From Actinocorallia populi (GTDB taxonomy: Bacteria; Actinomycetota; Actinomycetes; Streptosporangiales; Streptosporangiaceae): a stretch of 64,000 nucleotides of DNA. The stretch spans positions 124,001 to 188,000 of the forward strand of contig NZ_PVZV01000002.1 of NCBI RefSeq assembly GCF_002995495.1, read 5' to 3'. Of the stretch, positions 61,703-64,000 are shown piece by piece (the first letter of the stretch is position 1; the number at the start of each line of letters is the position of its first letter). Under the pieces are notes generated by a model, which ran no database searches, was not told the DNA's origin, and saw only the letters and a program-made list of their open reading frames with translations. The translations under genes were made by a program, and so were the position numbers.

Positions 61703-61745
61703 GCGCCCCCGGCACCGTGTCCGCACGACACGGCACCGGGGGCGC
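61703..61745 (+). terminator. hairpin after ltp2-like gene
   Basis: GCGCCCCCGG (61703-61712) pairs with CCGGGGGCGC (61736-61745), with a second 7-bp stem (CCGTGTC, 61715-61721, with GACACGG, 61727-61733) inside a 2-nt internal loop. Confidence 0.65.
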
Positions 61746-61850
61746 CGCCGTGTCCGCGGGCGGCGTTCCGCAGTGCGGGCCGTCTGAGGGGGCGGCGCAC
61801 GGCGCGGGCTCCCCGGACGGGTGCGAGGGGCGGCGCCGCGTTCGCGGTGG

Positions 61851-62330
61851 TCAGCGCAGGAGGAAGTCGCGGGTGCGGGAGTCCAGGTCCAGGTCCGCGG
61901 CGGCGCGGCGCAGGGAGGCCAGGAGCAGGGCGTTCAGCTCGGGGTGGGCGGACAGGCCGGTGACGTCGAGCTCCAGGTCGCGGCCCGCGCCGTCCTCCAG
62001 GAACAGGGCCGGGCGGGAGCCTGCGTGCAGGCGGACGTGTGCGAGCCTGCTGGTCTTCACCCAGGAGGCACCGCAGCGGAACCAGTCGGCGCCCGCCGAC
62101 ATGGACGGCATGCGCGCCCACACGACCAGGGCGGCCAGCGCGGACAGAACCGCGGGGATGAGCCACAGCAGCGGTTCGGCGGTCCAGGCGAGGCCGCCGT
62201 CGGCCAGGCTGAACAGGGCGGCGGACAGCAGCATCAGGCCGAGGAACACCGACAGGAGGCGCCGCGGGTCGCGGCCCGTCCACGCCAGGGGCGCGGTCTG
62301 GCCGGGCGGCGGCTGGGGCCTGCGTGCCAA
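61851..62330 (-). CDS. membrane protein with PH-like domain, unknown function
   Basis: A 159-residue protein: two TMs (about 24-43, LLSVFLGLMLLSAALFSLAD, and 50-71, WTAEPLLWLIPAVLSALAALVV) and a soluble C-terminal domain (WFRCGASWVKTSRLAHVRLHAGSRPALFLEDGAGRDLELDVTGLSAHPELNALLLASLRRAAA) that resembles the PH-like domain of actinobacterial membrane proteins (bacterial PH-like module). It lies 41 bp downstream of the last gene on the same strand. Confidence 0.8.
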   Translation of the reverse strand: MARRPQPPPGQTAPLAWTGRDPRRLLSVFLGLMLLSAALFSLADGGLAWTAEPLLWLIPAVLSALAALVVWARMPSMSAGADWFRCGASWVKTSRLAHVRLHAGSRPALFLEDGAGRDLELDVTGLSAHPELNALLLASLRRAAADLDLDSRTRDFLLR

Positions 62331-62371
62331 GGCGCACTCCGTTCTGGCTGTTCGCGGCGCGCCGCGGCCCG

Positions 62372-64000
62372 CTAGGCGCGCAGCGACTGGACGGCGTAGC
62401 GGAGGCGGGCCTCCGCGATGTGCAGCTCGTCCGGCGGGCAGGCCAGCACGTCCCGGGCGCGGGCGACGAGCTGCTCGTCGGTGAGCGTGGTGTCAGCGGC
62501 CAGCCTACGCACCAGTTCGACCAGCTCGGCCCGCTGATAGGCGACGATGGAGCGGCCGGGCGCGAACTCGAGCGGCTCCTCGCCGGAGCGGGGCGCGGGC
62601 ACCTCGGGACGCTCGGGCGGGGGAGGGGGCAGCCGGCGCGAACCGTCCGCGCCCACCTCCAGCACCGGGAACCGGGCGGCCAGCGTGCCGAAGAACGTCG
62701 ACTCGGGGGTGAGGGTGCGCTCGGCCGGGACGGGCCCGCCCGGACCCAGCACCATCACCCGGGGGGCGTGCCACAGCAGCAGGAGCCACTCGACGCCCTC
62801 GCCCGCCTGGTCGACCACCACGACGTCGAAGGAGTCGGGGTCGGCGGGCAGGGCGGAGGCGGCCTCGGCGGGCGGCATGATCCACAGCGGCGGCTCGCCG
62901 CCCGGGCGGGACAGCGCCCAGCCCCACGCGTGGCGGTGGGCCAGGGCGTCCCCGGCCTCGCGGGCGCGTTCGCGGGCCTGCTCCAGCTCCTCGGTCAGCT
63001 CCAGGTCCTCGCGGGCGCGCGGGTGGGCCAGCAGCAGGGACGACAGGTGCGCCCAGCGCCAGGCCTCCTCCCACTCCTCGGGCACCAGCGTCGGCCGCCG
63101 GGCCAGGTCGGGGTGGACCGCGCGCAGCCGCTCCAGCAGCTCGTCGCAGCGCAGCTGCGCCGCCTGCTCCCTGCGGGCGCGTGCCAGGTCCTCCAGGCTC
63201 TGCTCGTAGGCGGCCAGGTCGCGCGCCGACAGGGCGGCGGCCGCCGCCCTCAGCTCCGGCGGCGCCTGCCCCTCGCCGATCTCCAGCTCGACGGTCTGCC
63301 GCAGGGAGGCCAGCGCCGCCCAGGCCGTCGAGGCGCGCTGGCGCACCCGCACGAGCTCCAGCGCCCGCTGGTACTCCCGCCACGCCGCGGGCGTCTGCAG
63401 CACGAGCGGCAGGCCGATCCGGCGCAGCAGCCGGTGGGTCTCGGTGACGGCCCGCAGCGCCGTCCTGACCTGGCCGAGCTTGGCGTACAGCACCGACAGC
63501 TGGGCCACCAGCCCGTCGAGCGCCTGGCTGTCGGCGAGCTCCACCCCGACCGAGCGCCACGCCTCGGCCAGCTCGCCCACCGCCTGCCGGCTCTCCAGCG
63601 CGGCGATGACCACGTCCAGCTTCTCCGGCGTGCGGGGCGGGCCGCCGTCCACGGTGGACTCCTCCAGCAGCAGCTCGGCGCGCTTCTGCGCGGCGGGCCG
63701 CAGCGGTCCGCGTTTGAGCGTGCCGCCGGAGACCAGGTGGTGGCGCAGCTCCCGCGCCGCCTCGATGAGCTCGCCCTCGGGGCCCGGCGGCAGCACCACC
63801 CAGTGGCCGCCGACGGCGCGCAGCGCCCGGTCGGCGGTGGCGGCGCGTCCGGCCAGGTCGCCCAGGTACTCCCACAGCGGGGCGGGGCCGGCCAGGCCGT
63901 CGCGCAGGGCGCGGGCCGTCCAGTCGCCGCCGCCCCAGCCGATGCCCAGGGAGTCCATGACGGTCTGGACGGTGGTGGCGTACTCCTCGAGCCGCTCCAA
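62372..64000 (-). CDS. large protein, C-terminal part; eroded superfamily-1 helicase-like motif
   Basis: 542 residues are visible; the N-terminus is beyond the window (first visible start TTG at the window edge is probably internal). The body is helical, Ala/Leu/Arg-rich with coiled-coil-like stretches. Near the C-terminal third is FDVVVVDQAGEGVEWLLLLWHAPRVMVLGPGGPV, which has the layout of motif II/III of DNA2-like helicases ('VVIVDEASQ...LLWLAPRVIVVGD') but with DQ in place of DE. No Walker A lies in the visible part. Function unknown; a helicase-derived, non-hydrolysing protein is possible. Confidence 0.6.
   Translation of the reverse strand: MERLEEYATTVQTVMDSLGIGWGGGDWTARALRDGLAGPAPLWEYLGDLAGRAATADRALRAVGGHWVVLPPGPEGELIEAARELRHHLVSGGTLKRGPLRPAAQKRAELLLEESTVDGGPPRTPEKLDVVIAALESRQAVGELAEAWRSVGVELADSQALDGLVAQLSVLYAKLGQVRTALRAVTETHRLLRRIGLPLVLQTPAAWREYQRALELVRVRQRASTAWAALASLRQTVELEIGEGQAPPELRAAAAALSARDLAAYEQSLEDLARARREQAAQLRCDELLERLRAVHPDLARRPTLVPEEWEEAWRWAHLSSLLLAHPRAREDLELTEELEQARERAREAGDALAHRHAWGWALSRPGGEPPLWIMPPAEAASALPADPDSFDVVVVDQAGEGVEWLLLLWHAPRVMVLGPGGPVPAERTLTPESTFFGTLAARFPVLEVGADGSRRLPPPPPERPEVPAPRSGEEPLEFAPGRSIVAYQRAELVELVRRLAADTTLTDEQLVARARDVLACPPDELHIAEARLRYAVQSLRA

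Overview
High-GC actinobacterial chromosome, most likely from the Streptosporangiales (Thermomonosporaceae or Streptosporangiaceae type). The evidence is the GC-rich third codon positions, many GTG/TTG starts, apparently leaderless genes with TAnnnT boxes 6-8 nt before the start, and a tmRNA tag ANSKRTEFALAA. No phage, IS element or CRISPR array is visible; the window looks like vertically inherited chromosome with two lipid/steroid-catabolism blocks. The genus assignment is inference.

Layout. 1-146: end of a probable PTS enzyme I gene. 300-3476: acyl-CoA dehydrogenase (ACAD) plus APH-like kinase operon and a divergently placed TetR; the same palindrome lies at both promoters. 3477-4019: long structured intergenic region. 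4020-7788: small membrane protein, a single-chain double Crp/Fnr regulator, an ECF sigma factor with a membrane partner, and a DUF6912-type gene. 7840-9741: HAD hydrolase and a second ACAD. 9714-14422: muropeptide recycling (murQ, RpiR regulator, BadF-family amino-sugar kinase, NagZ lipoprotein). 14524-19403: P5C dehydrogenase, HAD-like protein, SoxR with a cysteine-rich tail, Ser/Thr kinase. 19484-24331: large NAD-glutamate dehydrogenase. 24545-26618: two paralogous lipoproteins. 26786-33775: prfB, zinc-ribbon membrane protein, ftsE, ftsX, PDZ-less S41 peptidase, smpB, pseudo-PBP lipoprotein and ssrA. 34101-35345: membrane protein. 35421-37526: fused FadE34-like ACAD.

37530-48663 is an envelope block: secreted protein, FkbM methyltransferase, membrane acyltransferase, AftD-like arabinofuranosyltransferase, GT4 glycosyltransferase, DUF2613 micro-protein, Rv0235c-like polytopic protein and a DUF3068 protein. 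The aftD / DUF2613 / Rv0235c neighbourhood resembles the one in mycobacteria. 48706-51947 holds a nitronate monooxygenase-like enzyme, an aldo/keto reductase, DoxX and a small membrane protein.

52096-61661 is a steroid side-chain-type beta-oxidation cluster: EchA19-like hydratase, two FadD ligases (one FadD19-like), a double DUF35 protein with two lipid-transfer/thiolase-like proteins (Rv3521-Rv3522-Rv3523-like), a MarR regulator, and a DUF35 + Ltp2-like aldolase pair. Together with the FadE34-like enzyme and KstR-like 14-bp sites upstream of the nitronate monooxygenase and between echA and fadD, this suggests catabolism of a sterol or bile-acid-like substrate. The window ends in a membrane protein and the 3' part of a large protein with an eroded helicase-like motif.

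Most notable observations: a shared TetR operator at three promoters (two ACAD operons and the regulator itself); the tandem Crp/Fnr fusion; release factor 2 with SAY in place of SPF; a PBP lacking all three catalytic motifs and an S41 peptidase lacking PDZ, both next to ftsEX-smpB-ssrA; and mini-ORFs whose stop codons overlap the ftsE and ECF sigma starts.
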